Positions 32,724 through 38,964 of a DNA stretch of 38,964 nt are shown here, piece by piece. The stretch is taken from positions 13,480 to 52,443 of the forward strand of contig DJDA01000127.1 in assembly GCA_002430835.1 (NCBI GenBank), in the 5' to 3' direction. Below the pieces are notes generated by a model that searched no databases, was not told where the DNA came from, and was given only the letters and a program-made list of their open reading frames with translations. Position numbers and translations under genes: made by a program. Each line of letters opens with the position of its first letter. Within the stretch, counting starts at the first letter, position 1. This stretch comes from Brevundimonas sp. UBA5936 (GTDB lineage: Bacteria; Pseudomonadota; Alphaproteobacteria; Caulobacterales; Caulobacteraceae).

Positions 32724-33337
32724 GCCTCAGCTCCGCCCTTCAGGCCTTCCCAGCGGCGCACGGCGGACCAGTCCAGGCCGAAGACGTCCAGCGCCCGCCC
32801 GACCGATTGGTCGATCATTTGCTCGAGACTATCGGGTTTGGCGTAGAAGGCGGGCAGGGGCGGGGCGATGACGGCGCCCATCTCGGCAAGCGCCGTCATG
32901 GTGCGCAGGTGGCCCAGGTGCAGCGGCGTCTCGCGCACCATCAGCACCAGGGGGCGGCGCTCTTTCAGCGTCACATCGGCGGCGCGGGTCAGCAGGGTCG
33001 AGGTCACGCCGGTGGCGATCTCGCTCATGGTCCGCACCGAGCAGGGCGCGACGATCATGCCCAGGGTGCGGAAGGAGCCGGAGGATATGGTCGCCCCCAC
33101 GTCGTTCAGCCGATGGACCACATCCGCCTTGGCCGTCAGGTCGTCAGGGGTGAGATTCGTCTCCTGCGACAAAGTAAGCAGGGCGGCGCGGGTGACGACC
33201 AGGTGGCTCTCAACCCCCAGTTCGCGCAGGGCGTCCAGCACGCGCGCGCCATAGACGACGCCCGAAGCGCCAGAGATTCCAACGACTAGCCGAAGGGGCG
33301 CCGGCGCCCGAACGGTCGTGTTCACAACATCGGCCAA
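32720..33337 (-). CDS. ubiX: Flavin prenyltransferase UbiX
   Basis: Makes prenylated FMN, the cofactor of the decarboxylase UbiD in ubiquinone synthesis. The protein (about 205 residues) has the N-terminal FMN loop VVGISGASGVVYGARVLDAL, the run VGATISSGSFRTLGMIVAPCS near the middle with a conserved Ser-Gly-Ser-Phe, ERRPLVLMVRETPLHLGHLRTM near residues 133-154, and a C-terminal VGRALDVFG. Start choice: TTG at 33337, with GGAG 6 bases upstream; TTG at 33349 and GTG at 33325 are alternatives and only change a non-conserved leader. It is the first gene of a two-gene unit with the TIGR02444 gene. UbiD is not in this window. Confidence 0.93.
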   Translation of the reverse strand: MADVVNTTVRAPAPLRLVVGISGASGVVYGARVLDALRELGVESHLVVTRAALLTLSQETNLTPDDLTAKADVVHRLNDVGATISSGSFRTLGMIVAPCSVRTMSEIATGVTSTLLTRAADVTLKERRPLVLMVRETPLHLGHLRTMTALAEMGAVIAPPLPAFYAKPDSLEQMIDQSVGRALDVFGLDWSAVRRWEGLKGGAEA

Positions 33338-33452
33338 ATTCGTCTCCAACCTGTCCGTGTCCGGAGCGGCGCGGGGTCACTGCAATGTGATTCCACACCC
33401 CGCCGAACCGGGCGCTCAGTGTAGTGGTCCCTTAGACATGGAGGCGCAAGCC

Positions 33453-33626
33453 ATGACCATCGAGGCTCGTATTCGCGAACTGGGTAATCGGCATCGGTCG
33501 CTGGATGACACTATCCAGCAGGAGATGCGACGCCCCACCGCGGACCCGACACACCTCAGGGAGCTGAAGCAGCGAAAACTGCGACTTAAGGAAGAGATCA
33601 ACAGTCTGGAAGCCCGAAGCCACTGA
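33453..33626 (+). CDS. DUF465 (YdcH-like) small protein
   Basis: 57-residue helical-hairpin protein: RIRELGNRHRSLDDTIQQEM in the first helix, a short turn (RPTADP), then LRELKQRKLRLKEEINSLE in the second. The LKxxKLxLKxEI core marks DUF465. The start at 33453 is set by GGAGG 8 bases upstream; an ATG 15 bases earlier is in frame but lacks a site. It is a paralogue of the 31988-32212 protein. A strong terminator follows. Function unknown. Confidence 0.85.
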   Translation: MTIEARIRELGNRHRSLDDTIQQEMRRPTADPTHLRELKQRKLRLKEEINSLEARSH

Positions 33627-33648
33627 CGGTTTCCCACCTGAAATAACG

Positions 33649-33680
33649 ACGGCCCCGGAAGAGCAATCTTCCGGGGCCGT
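33649..33680. terminator. Bidirectional terminator between DUF465 and trcR genes
   Basis: A perfect 14-bp stem (ACGGCCCCGGAAGA and complement) with loop GCAA, followed by TTTGTCT on the plus strand and A-rich sequence on the other side. It serves the two convergent genes. Confidence 0.9.
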
Positions 33681-33704
33681 TTTGTCTCTAGGCGCTGGCT
33701 GGGA

Positions 33705-34370
33705 TCAGTCGCGCGAGCCGAACACCGACTCGGCGGTGGGTTCGGCGCCCAGGCCGTATTCTTCCTCGGGCTCTTCCACGGCGACTTCCGGTTCGGCCTC
33801 GGGCTCGATGGGTTGCAGGACGCCGTTCTTGGCGTCGTCCTTGGCCTTCTTGTCGGCGGCCTTGCGCACCACTTCGTCCAGCTGCAGCTGGCCGGTCAGG
33901 CCCAGGGTCACCGGGTCGACCGGCTTGATGTTGGCCGAGTTCCAGTGGGTGCGGTTGCGCACGCTCTCGATGGTGGCCTTGGTGGTGCCCAGCAGCTTGG
34001 CGATCTGGGCGTCGGTCACTTCGGGGTGGTTGCGGACGAACCACATGATGGCGTCAGGGCGGTCCTGACGACGCGAGACCGGCGTGTATTTCGGGCCCGA
34101 CTTGGCGGGCTTCAGCAGTTCGGCGTGGCGGCTGACCACGGCCTTCATGCGGTAGTTCTCGTCGTTCTGGGCCTTGTCCAGCTCTTCGCGGGTCAGCTGG
34201 CCGTTGACGATGGGATCGGCGCCGCGGATGTCGCGCGCCACGTCGCCGTCGGCGATGCCGCGCACCTCAAGCGGGTGCAGGCCGCAGAAGTCGGCGATCT
34301 GCTCGAACGAGAGCGAGGTGTTGTCCACCAGCCAGACCGCGGTGGCCTTGGGCATCAGGATGTCGGTCAT
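33705..34370 (-). CDS. trcR: DUF1013 family cell-cycle regulator (TrcR)
   Basis: Member of the DUF1013 family, annotated in alphaproteobacteria as the cell cycle transcriptional regulator TrcR. The 221-residue reading begins MTDILMPKATAVWLVDNTSL, followed by EQIADFCGLHPLEVRGIADG (a helix-turn-helix-like segment) and a second one near residues 112-145 with DAQIAKLLGTTKATIESV. The C-terminal 50 residues are acidic and Pro-rich (PEAEPEV, EEPEEEY), likely disordered. The start at 34370 is preferred: GGGA lies 9 bases upstream, against 3 for the ATG at 34376. The naming follows family convention; the exact targets are not evident here. Confidence 0.87.
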   Translation of the reverse strand: MTDILMPKATAVWLVDNTSLSFEQIADFCGLHPLEVRGIADGDVARDIRGADPIVNGQLTREELDKAQNDENYRMKAVVSRHAELLKPAKSGPKYTPVSRRQDRPDAIMWFVRNHPEVTDAQIAKLLGTTKATIESVRNRTHWNSANIKPVDPVTLGLTGQLQLDEVVRKAADKKAKDDAKNGVLQPIEPEAEPEVAVEEPEEEYGLGAEPTAESVFGSRD

Positions 34371-34586
34371 GGGCATGGATCCCGGCGGTTGCGGCCCGAA
34401 AAACGGGCGTTTGAATCGACGGCGCCCGACCTTTTCGGCCGGGCGCGAGAAGGCCTTTATAGGTGATCTTGGCCGAAATGAAAACGTCGTCTGTCGTTGT
34501 CATACAGCGAAGGTTCATCTGTCGTGATGAACATTGGGGGCCAGGGCGCGTTGTGCGCCGAGAGAAACCTCGAAGGAGACCGTTTC

Positions 34587-35249
34587 ATGAAGAAGTTCGT
34601 GATTGCAGCGGCAGGATTGGCCATGACGGCGGGGGGCTTCTCCGTCATCAACGTGAGCACGGCGGAAGCGCAGGTGATGCAGCGTGGCGCGCCGCGTGGG
34701 TCGTATGCGCAGAGCTGCACTGGGTCGTATGTGAACCAGGGGCGCCTTTATGCCGATTGCCGCGACATGCGGGGCAATATGCGCGAAACCTCGATTGAAC
34801 TGGCGCGCTGCTCCAGCGAAGAAATCGCCAACCGCGACGGACGCCTGGTCTGCGGCCGTTTCCAGGGCGATTTCGAGAACGGCGGCCGTCCCGGCCGTCC
34901 GGGCGGCGGCTGGGATGACGGTCGTCCGGGTCGCCCCGGCGGCGGTTGGGATGATGGCCGTCCCGGCAACGGCGGCTGGGGTCAGTCCTCGATCACCGTT
35001 TATCGCGACGCCGATTACCGCGGTCAGTCGATGAGCTTCCGTAGCGAGGTGCCGAACCTGCGCAACGTCGGCATGAACGACGCGATCAGCTCGATCCGCC
35101 TGTCGCGCGGAACCTGGGAAGTCTGCGAGGACGCCAACTATCGCGGCCGTTGCGAGATCGTGCGCGGCGATATGCGGAACCTGGCCAGCACGGGTATGAA
35201 CGACCGGATTTCGTCCCTGCGCCCGGCGCGCGGCGGCGGTCGCTGGTAA
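34587..35249 (+). CDS. Secreted CVNH-beta/gamma-crystallin fusion protein
   Basis: Exported protein of 220 residues that joins two sugar/calcium-binding fold types. A signal peptide (about 1-28, ending AEA) is followed by a single cyanovirin-N-like (CVNH) module at about 40-90: SYAQSC, LYADCRDMRG, TSIELARC and NRDGRLVCG. Next is a Gly/Arg/Pro-rich linker made of an exact repeat (RPGRPGGGWDDG at 101-112 and 113-124, then a partial third). Residues about 135-213 form a beta/gamma-crystallin domain with two Greek-key motifs, YRDADYRGQS and CEDANYRGRC, each followed by the calcium motif NDAISS or NDRISS. A lectin-like or envelope-stabilising role is inferred. AAGGAG precedes the ATG. A strong terminator follows, so it is a single-gene unit. 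Confidence 0.85.
   Translation: MKKFVIAAAGLAMTAGGFSVINVSTAEAQVMQRGAPRGSYAQSCTGSYVNQGRLYADCRDMRGNMRETSIELARCSSEEIANRDGRLVCGRFQGDFENGGRPGRPGGGWDDGRPGRPGGGWDDGRPGNGGWGQSSITVYRDADYRGQSMSFRSEVPNLRNVGMNDAISSIRLSRGTWEVCEDANYRGRCEIVRGDMRNLASTGMNDRISSLRPARGGGRW
34887..34958 (+). repeat. Two tandem 36-bp repeats coding the Gly/Arg linker
   Basis: Positions 34887-34922 and 34923-34958 encode the same 12 residues (RPGRPGGGWDDG) with several silent changes between the copies; a shortened third unit follows. Such repeats vary in copy number by slippage, so linker length may differ between strains. Confidence 0.85.
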
Positions 35250-35273
35250 AACACCGGCCTGTTCGGAAGGTGA

Positions 35274-35306
35274 GGGCGGGAGGCTGCGGCTTCCCGCCCT
35301 TTTCTT
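35274..35306. terminator. Terminator after the CVNH-crystallin gene
   Basis: GGGCGGGA pairs with TCCCGCCC around a 10-base loop and is followed by TTTTCTTTT. It lies 25 bp after the stop codon and directly borders the stop of the convergent quinone oxidoreductase gene. Confidence 0.88.
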
Positions 35307-36290
35307 TTAGGGCAGCAGAACGACCTTGCCGACGTGGGCGCCCGCTTCCAGATGGGCGTGGGCGGCGGCGGCTTCGGCCAGGGGGAAGGTCGCCTCGACC
35401 TGAGCTTTGACGGCGCCGGACGCGACCCAGGGCCAGACCGTCGCCTCGACCGCCGCGGCCAGGCGGGCCTTTTCGTCGGCCGGGCGGCTGCGCAGGGTCG
35501 AGCCGGTCAGGATGATCCGCTTCAGCATGATCCGCATCAGATCGACCTCGGCCTTGGCTCCGGTCAGGGTCGCGATCACCACCCAGCGCCCGCCAGGCTT
35601 CAGGGCGTTGAGGTTCAGTTCGGCATAGGCCGCGCCGACCATGTCCAGCACCACGTCGGCGCCGCCCGCTTCCTGGATGGCGGCGGCCAGATCGTGTTCG
35701 GTCGCGTCCAGGCTGACGTCGGCGCCCAGGGCGCGGGCGGCCTCGGCCTTGGCGGCGCCGCGTGAGGTGGCGATGACGCGGGCGCCCGCCGCCTTGGCCA
35801 TCTGTATGGCCATGACGCCGATGCCGCTGGTGGCGCCGTGGATCAGCAGGGTCTCGCCCGCCTTCAGCCCGCCGCCCTCGAAGACGTTGGCGAAGACGGT
35901 GAAGGCGGTCTCGGGCAGGGCGGCGGCCTGGGTGAAGTCGAGGCCGTCGGGGATCGGCAAGGCGGGGCGATCGTCGACCACGGCGTACTCTGCGTATCCT
36001 CCGCCGCCCAACAGGGCGCAGACCTGGTCGCCGACGGCCCAGCGTGCCACGCCATCGCCTACGGCGTCGACCTCGCCCGCGACCTCTAGTCCCAGGATGT
36101 CCGAAGCGCCCGGCGGGGGCGGATAGCGCCCCTCGCGCTGGACGATGTCGGGACGGTTCACGCCCGCCGCCCGCACGCGGATGCGGATCTCGCCGGGCCC
36201 AGGCGCGGGCAGGGGGCGTGTCGCCAGGCGCAGGGCGTCGGCGGGGCCGCGCCCGTTCTCGATCTCAATGGCCTTCATGGTTGCGGACAC
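35307..36290 (-). CDS. NAD(P)H quinone oxidoreductase, zinc-free MDR family
   Basis: Cytoplasmic medium-chain reductase of the quinone oxidoreductase/PIG3 type. The 327-residue protein has the N-terminal GroES-like region with RAAGVNRPDIVQREG, GLEVAGEVDAVG and GGGGYAEYAVV, then the nucleotide-binding motif IHGATSGIGVMAIQMAKAAG (Ala-x-x-Gly-x-Gly type, about 150-170), which prefers NADPH. The catalytic zinc cysteines of alcohol dehydrogenases are absent, so it reduces rather than oxidises small carbonyls or quinones. The GTG start at 36290 is favoured by GGGAG 5 bases upstream; the ATG at 36278 is 17 bases from it. The gene is divergent from DUF1192. Confidence 0.92.
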   Translation of the reverse strand: MSATMKAIEIENGRGPADALRLATRPLPAPGPGEIRIRVRAAGVNRPDIVQREGRYPPPPGASDILGLEVAGEVDAVGDGVARWAVGDQVCALLGGGGYAEYAVVDDRPALPIPDGLDFTQAAALPETAFTVFANVFEGGGLKAGETLLIHGATSGIGVMAIQMAKAAGARVIATSRGAAKAEAARALGADVSLDATEHDLAAAIQEAGGADVVLDMVGAAYAELNLNALKPGGRWVVIATLTGAKAEVDLMRIMLKRIILTGSTLRSRPADEKARLAAAVEATVWPWVASGAVKAQVEATFPLAEAAAAHAHLEAGAHVGKVVLLP

Positions 36291-36370
36291 GGCGGCTCCC
36301 CTGGCTTGCATTCCGGATCAATGCGGCGTTCACATAGGGGTTCATGCTCGAAATGGCCAAGGAGGCGAGG

Positions 36371-36574
36371 ATGAGTTTCGAAGATCTGGAGCCCCGGCCG
36401 CAGCGCGGCGAGGCCCTCTCCGCCCTGGGGCGCGAAGACCTGGACCTCTACGCCGTGGACGAACTGCAGGAGCGGATCGCCGCCCTGGAGGCCGAGATCG
36501 CCCGGTCCCGCGCGGCGATCGACGGCAAGTCCTCGCAGCGCAGCGCGGCCGACGCGCTGTTCAACTTCCGCTGA
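36371..36574 (+). CDS. DUF1192 family protein
   Basis: Small protein of 67 residues found in alphaproteobacteria, function unknown. Visible pattern: LSALGREDLDLYAVDELQER followed by IAALEAEIARSRAAID (a coiled-coil helix) and a conserved C-terminal SAADALFNFR. The start at 36371 has GGAGG 5 bases upstream; two earlier in-frame ATGs (36344 and nearby) are without a site. It is followed, after 106 bp, by rcdA in the same direction. Confidence 0.85.
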   Translation: MSFEDLEPRPQRGEALSALGREDLDLYAVDELQERIAALEAEIARSRAAIDGKSSQRSAADALFNFR

Positions 36575-36629
36575 GGGGCGGACGGTTGGGGACGGTTTCG
36601 ACGGCCCTCTCCCGCAGAATCAGCTTCCG

Positions 36630-36645
36630 TGGCATGACGATTGCA
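36630..36645 (+). promoter_or_regulatory. Candidate sigma-54 (RpoN) promoter for rcdA
   Basis: TGGCATGACGATTGCA matches the -24/-12 consensus TGGCACG-N4-TTGCW at all defined positions except one (T for C), with the required GG-N10-GC spacing. It would start transcription near 36656, about 25 bases before the GTG of rcdA and on the same strand. A downstream pair of ATGCAT sequences (36655-36668) is also present. No enhancer site was identified. A chance match is possible. Confidence 0.5.
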
Positions 36646-36680
36646 CCCAGCGGATGCATGAGATGCATGGATAGACGCCC

Positions 36681-37187
36681 GTGACAGCCATCGAAGCCGA
36701 TCTGACCCCGACGCGCCTCGCCAGCGCCGAAGTGCTGGACTTCGCACGCTCGGAGCTGTTCGAGCGCACCTTCCGCGAAGGCATGGAGCTGGTCGAGGAG
36801 ACCGCCGCCTATCTGGACGGCGACGGGCGGCAGGATTCGCGCCTGCTGTCGCGCGCGGCCGCCCTGTCCTATGCGGGCGAGAGCATGAAGCTGACGACGC
36901 GGCTGATGCAGATCGCGTCCTGGCTTCTGGTCCAGCGCGCCGTGCGCGAGCAGGACATGAGCGCCGAGGCGGCGGGCGACCCCCGCTATCGCCTGGCCGA
37001 TCGCCGCATGGACGCCGAGCCGCGTCGCGGCGACCTGCCGATCGCCCTGATCGAATACGCCGTGCGGGCGGAGAAGCTGTACGACCGTGTGCTGCATCTG
37101 GACCGCCAGATGTACGTCGAGCCCGCCGAGGCGCCCACCAATCCCGTCCTGAACCAGATGGACCTGCTGCGCGCCGCTTTCGGCTGA
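36681..37187 (+). CDS. rcdA: RcdA (DUF1465) protease adaptor
   Basis: In Caulobacter, RcdA is an adaptor that works with CpdR and PopA to deliver CtrA and other cell-cycle proteins to ClpXP. The 168-residue product is helical throughout and has the family blocks FARSELFERTFREGMELVEETA, cited as the segment near residues 21-42, LSYAGESMKLTTRLMQIASWL near 61-81, and a C-terminal VLNQMDLLRAAFG. The region 94-118 is polar and likely flexible. The start is GTG at 36681; upstream in-frame codons reach a stop. A sigma-54-like site lies 36 bp before it. The window's TrcR gene is another cell-cycle regulator, but the two are not linked in an operon. Confidence 0.92.
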   Translation: MTAIEADLTPTRLASAEVLDFARSELFERTFREGMELVEETAAYLDGDGRQDSRLLSRAAALSYAGESMKLTTRLMQIASWLLVQRAVREQDMSAEAAGDPRYRLADRRMDAEPRRGDLPIALIEYAVRAEKLYDRVLHLDRQMYVEPAEAPTNPVLNQMDLLRAAFG

Positions 37188-37193
37188 GTTCCA

Positions 37194-37214
37194 CCTCCCC
37201 ATTTCATGGGGAGG
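37194..37214. terminator. Hairpin between convergent rcdA and L,D-transpeptidase genes
   Basis: CCTCCCC pairs with GGGGAGG around ATTTCAT. It sits 7 bp after the rcdA stop and 16 bp after the transpeptidase gene on the other strand. No T-run follows; it may be a short REP-type hairpin acting as transcript end. Confidence 0.5.
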
Positions 37215-37229
37215 AGAAGGCAGGGCGCC

Positions 37230-38786
37230 CTACGGCGTCACTTCATCCGGATCGATCGGCGCGTCGGCGATGACTTGGGGCAGGTTGACGGCGATGCCCA
37301 GGGCGTCGGCCAGCTTGGCGTCGCGCTTGTAGACGTCCTCGCGGAAGGCGACGCGGCCCTGACCGTCGACGAAGGCGGTCCAGTACAGCAGGCGCACGCC
37401 GATGTTGCGGCCGGTGGTCACGCGCTTGGTCTCGCCGCTGGCCTGGGCCGCATCGAACAGGGCCAGACGCTCGGGATCGGGCGACAGCAGCAGGCGGGCG
37501 AAGCCGATGGCGTCCTGCACCCGCACGCAGCCGTGGCTGCGCTGGCGCACCGACAGGTTGAAGGCGCCGCGCGCCGGCGTGTCGTGCAGGAAGATGGCGT
37601 AGCTGTCCTGCAGTTCGAACTTCACATTGCCCAGCGACGACTTCGGCCCGGCGCGTTGCACCACCCAGCCGTCGGCGTTGACGTACATGTCGTTGGCGGC
37701 CAGGTAGCCGGGGCCCTTCGGCAGGATTTCGCGGCGCGCGATGCCCATGGGCACGGTCCACGGCGGGTTGGCTACGACCGAGGCGAAGGGCTTTTCAAGG
37801 CTGGGGGTCTGGTTGGCGGCGGTGCCGACGACCACGCGGTTGGAGTGAACCGGCTTGCCGTCCTTCCAGTAGACCATGATGGCGGCGGCGGTGTTGACCT
37901 CGATCCGCTCGGGATTCAGGTCGCGCTTCAGCCAGCGACGGCGCTCCAGGTTCAGGGCGATCTGACGGGCGCGATCCTCGGCCGTGGCGGTCAGCGAGCG
38001 CTGGGTGGCGCCGCCGATGCGGCCGTCGGCGCCCAGGCCGTGACGGGTCTGGAAGCTGCGGACCGCCTGCTCGAGGTCCGGGCCGTAGGACAGGTTGCCC
38101 TTCAGGCGTTCGGCGGCGGCGGCGCTCAGGTCGCCCTCGGCGGCCAGGCGGGCGGTCAGGGCCGGGATGCGCGGGTCGCTGGTTCCCGGCTCGATGGTGC
38201 CGCCGATACGGAAGGCGGGCCAGCCGCCCTGACGGGCGATGCGGCGATAGCGGGCGTAACCGGCCGACAGATTGGTGTAGCCCAGGTCCGTCGGGGGCAG
38301 GGCGTCGAACCACTGGCTCAGCTTGTTGGCGGCCACGGCGTCGACCAGGCCGCGCGGCAGGTCGACGCTGTTCTTCTGCATCTCCCACAGCTCTTCGACC
38401 GTCTCGGGCCGGACGCGGCCCTCGGACAGAACCTTGGCGTAGGCCAGGGCGGCGGCGGTGGTGCGGATTTCAGCCGTCTCGCGGTCGGCGGCCAGGCCGA
38501 CGAAGTCGAAGAAGTCCCCGCCGGGCAGGCCGTGGCGCTCGGCGCCGGCGGCGACCTCCTGCAGCACGCGAAGGCGGTCGGCGGTCCAGATCGGCTTGCC
38601 GCCGGTCAGTTGATAGACAGCGCGGACATCGGCCTGCTGGGCCGCGGGCAGGCGCCCGGCCTGGGCGTCGAAGCCGGCGATGAAGATTTGCGGGTCCGTG
38701 GTGCGCGTCTGGGCCAGCGCCCCGTTCGCGGCTGCCAGCGTCAGGCTCGTCGTGGCGACGCCAAGGCCCAATTCCCGTCGGTTCAT
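37230..38786 (-). CDS. L,D-transpeptidase with peptidoglycan-binding domain (YcbB/LdtD-like)
   Basis: Periplasmic enzyme that forms 3-3 cross-links in peptidoglycan. The 518-residue protein starts MNRRELGLGV with a signal sequence ending about residue 25 (ALA-Q) and containing a twin Arg. A helical scaffold domain (about 30-215) precedes a PG_binding_1 domain with LKGNLSYGPDLEQAVRSFQ and HGLGADGRIGGATQRSL, cited as residues near 228-265. The YkuD catalytic domain shows FLHDTPARGAFN and SHGCVRV with Cys420, as required for activity. The order scaffold-PGB-YkuD is that of the large YcbB class. It could act with the M23 endopeptidase at 15286. Convergent with rcdA. Confidence 0.94.
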   Translation of the reverse strand: MNRRELGLGVATTSLTLAAANGALAQTRTTDPQIFIAGFDAQAGRLPAAQQADVRAVYQLTGGKPIWTADRLRVLQEVAAGAERHGLPGGDFFDFVGLAADRETAEIRTTAAALAYAKVLSEGRVRPETVEELWEMQKNSVDLPRGLVDAVAANKLSQWFDALPPTDLGYTNLSAGYARYRRIARQGGWPAFRIGGTIEPGTSDPRIPALTARLAAEGDLSAAAAERLKGNLSYGPDLEQAVRSFQTRHGLGADGRIGGATQRSLTATAEDRARQIALNLERRRWLKRDLNPERIEVNTAAAIMVYWKDGKPVHSNRVVVGTAANQTPSLEKPFASVVANPPWTVPMGIARREILPKGPGYLAANDMYVNADGWVVQRAGPKSSLGNVKFELQDSYAIFLHDTPARGAFNLSVRQRSHGCVRVQDAIGFARLLLSPDPERLALFDAAQASGETKRVTTGRNIGVRLLYWTAFVDGQGRVAFREDVYKRDAKLADALGIAVNLPQVIADAPIDPDEVTP

Positions 38787-38881
38787 CGTCTGTAACTCTT
38801 GTGGTCCGATATCGGCCCGGACCCAACGTCCACGCCCCAAGTAATCGAACGCGCCCATGTTAACGGTGTTCCGGGCAACAA

Positions 38882-38911
38882 AAAAGCGCCGGTCCTGGGA
38901 CCGGCGCTTTT
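38882..38911 (-). terminator. Terminator of the gene entering at the right edge
   Basis: AAAAGCGCCGGTC pairs perfectly with GACCGGCGCTTTT around a 4-base loop. On the minus strand it is followed by a T-run (the A-run at 38877-38885), 29 bp after the stop at 38940. Confidence 0.88.
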
Positions 38912-38939
38912 GTGGCGAACTTGTCGCACCAAGCGTGGC

Positions 38940-38964
38940 TTACTTCTTGATGAAGCCGCCGAAC
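38940..38964 (-). CDS. C-terminal end of an unidentified gene, cut by window edge
   Basis: On the minus strand the last seven codons read FGGFIKK, then TAA at 38942-38940. The rest lies beyond the window. That this is a gene end is supported by the strong terminator just downstream. The identity cannot be told from seven residues. Confidence 0.6.

Noticed and set aside
34491..34525. Two CTGTCGT repeats before the CVNH-crystallin gene as a Pho box
   Set aside because: The copies are 28 bp apart, not 11, and the adjacent TGTCATA does not restore the spacing.
36655..36669. ATGCAT...ATGCAT before rcdA as a regulator operator
   Set aside because: It is a short six-base palindrome repeated once; it could be chance and matches no regulator that I can name with confidence.
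1..38964. CRISPR array, tRNA/rRNA genes, prophage or toxin-antitoxin pair
   Set aside because: No regularly spaced direct repeats, no cloverleaf or rRNA sequence, and no phage structural or integrase genes were found in the gaps or frames read.

Overview
This is GC-rich chromosomal DNA from an alphaproteobacterium of the order Caulobacterales, most likely Brevundimonas or a close relative of Caulobacter. The pointers are the order phoR-pstC-pstA-pstB-phoU-phoB, an RcdA (DUF1465) gene beside a DUF1192 gene, a TrcR-type (DUF1013) regulator, a COQ9-family gene, DUF465 proteins and a large TonB-dependent receptor. I identified 38 protein genes, two of them cut by the window edges. No rRNA, tRNA, CRISPR array, prophage or classical IS transposase was seen.

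Layout. 1-1708 (-): MHYT-PAS histidine kinase, cut at its C-terminus. 1852-8499 (+): phosphate-sensing and uptake block (PhoR, PstC, PstA, PstB, PhoU, PhoB) with a three-unit Pho box between phoR and pstC; pstS is absent. 8500-11202: REP-like inverted repeat, CPBP membrane protease, Hsp33 and a small membrane protein. 11300-13189: HAD phosphatase fused to phosphoglycerate dehydrogenase. 13289-18426: GDSL esterase autotransporter, M23 peptidase and a NatAB-like ABC exporter. 18427-21863: REP-like repeat, ribosomal protein S21 with an apparent CTG start, COQ9, a 546-bp unit made of long inverted repeats around a DUF559 nuclease-like gene, then purE-purK. 21990-22592: GGDEF protein.

22636-31602 reads as a peptide/amino-acid scavenging locus: APC permease, secreted amidohydrolase (COG1228-like), TonB receptor, secreted DUF885 hydrolase and an Lrp/AsnC regulator. 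The inferred logic is outer-membrane import of peptides, periplasmic cleavage, inner-membrane uptake of the products and amino-acid-responsive control. 31647-34370 holds small genes around ubiX and trcR, with two DUF465 paralogues. 34587-35249 encodes a secreted CVNH plus beta/gamma-crystallin protein. The window ends with a quinone oxidoreductase, DUF1192, rcdA preceded by a sequence that fits a sigma-54 promoter, and a large L,D-transpeptidase.

Most of the window is ordinary core Caulobacterales content. The most unusual item is the DUF559 unit at 19740-20285: two near-identical ~72-bp inverted arms flank a lone nuclease-fold gene and fit exactly between two convergent genes, supplying bases of the purK stop codon. 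It looks like a minimal mobile or domesticated repeat element. Other points worth a look are the CTG start of rpsU, the sigma-54-like site before rcdA, the phosphatase-SerA fusion and the CVNH-crystallin fusion. All functional statements come from reading translated sequence and motifs; no database search was run.
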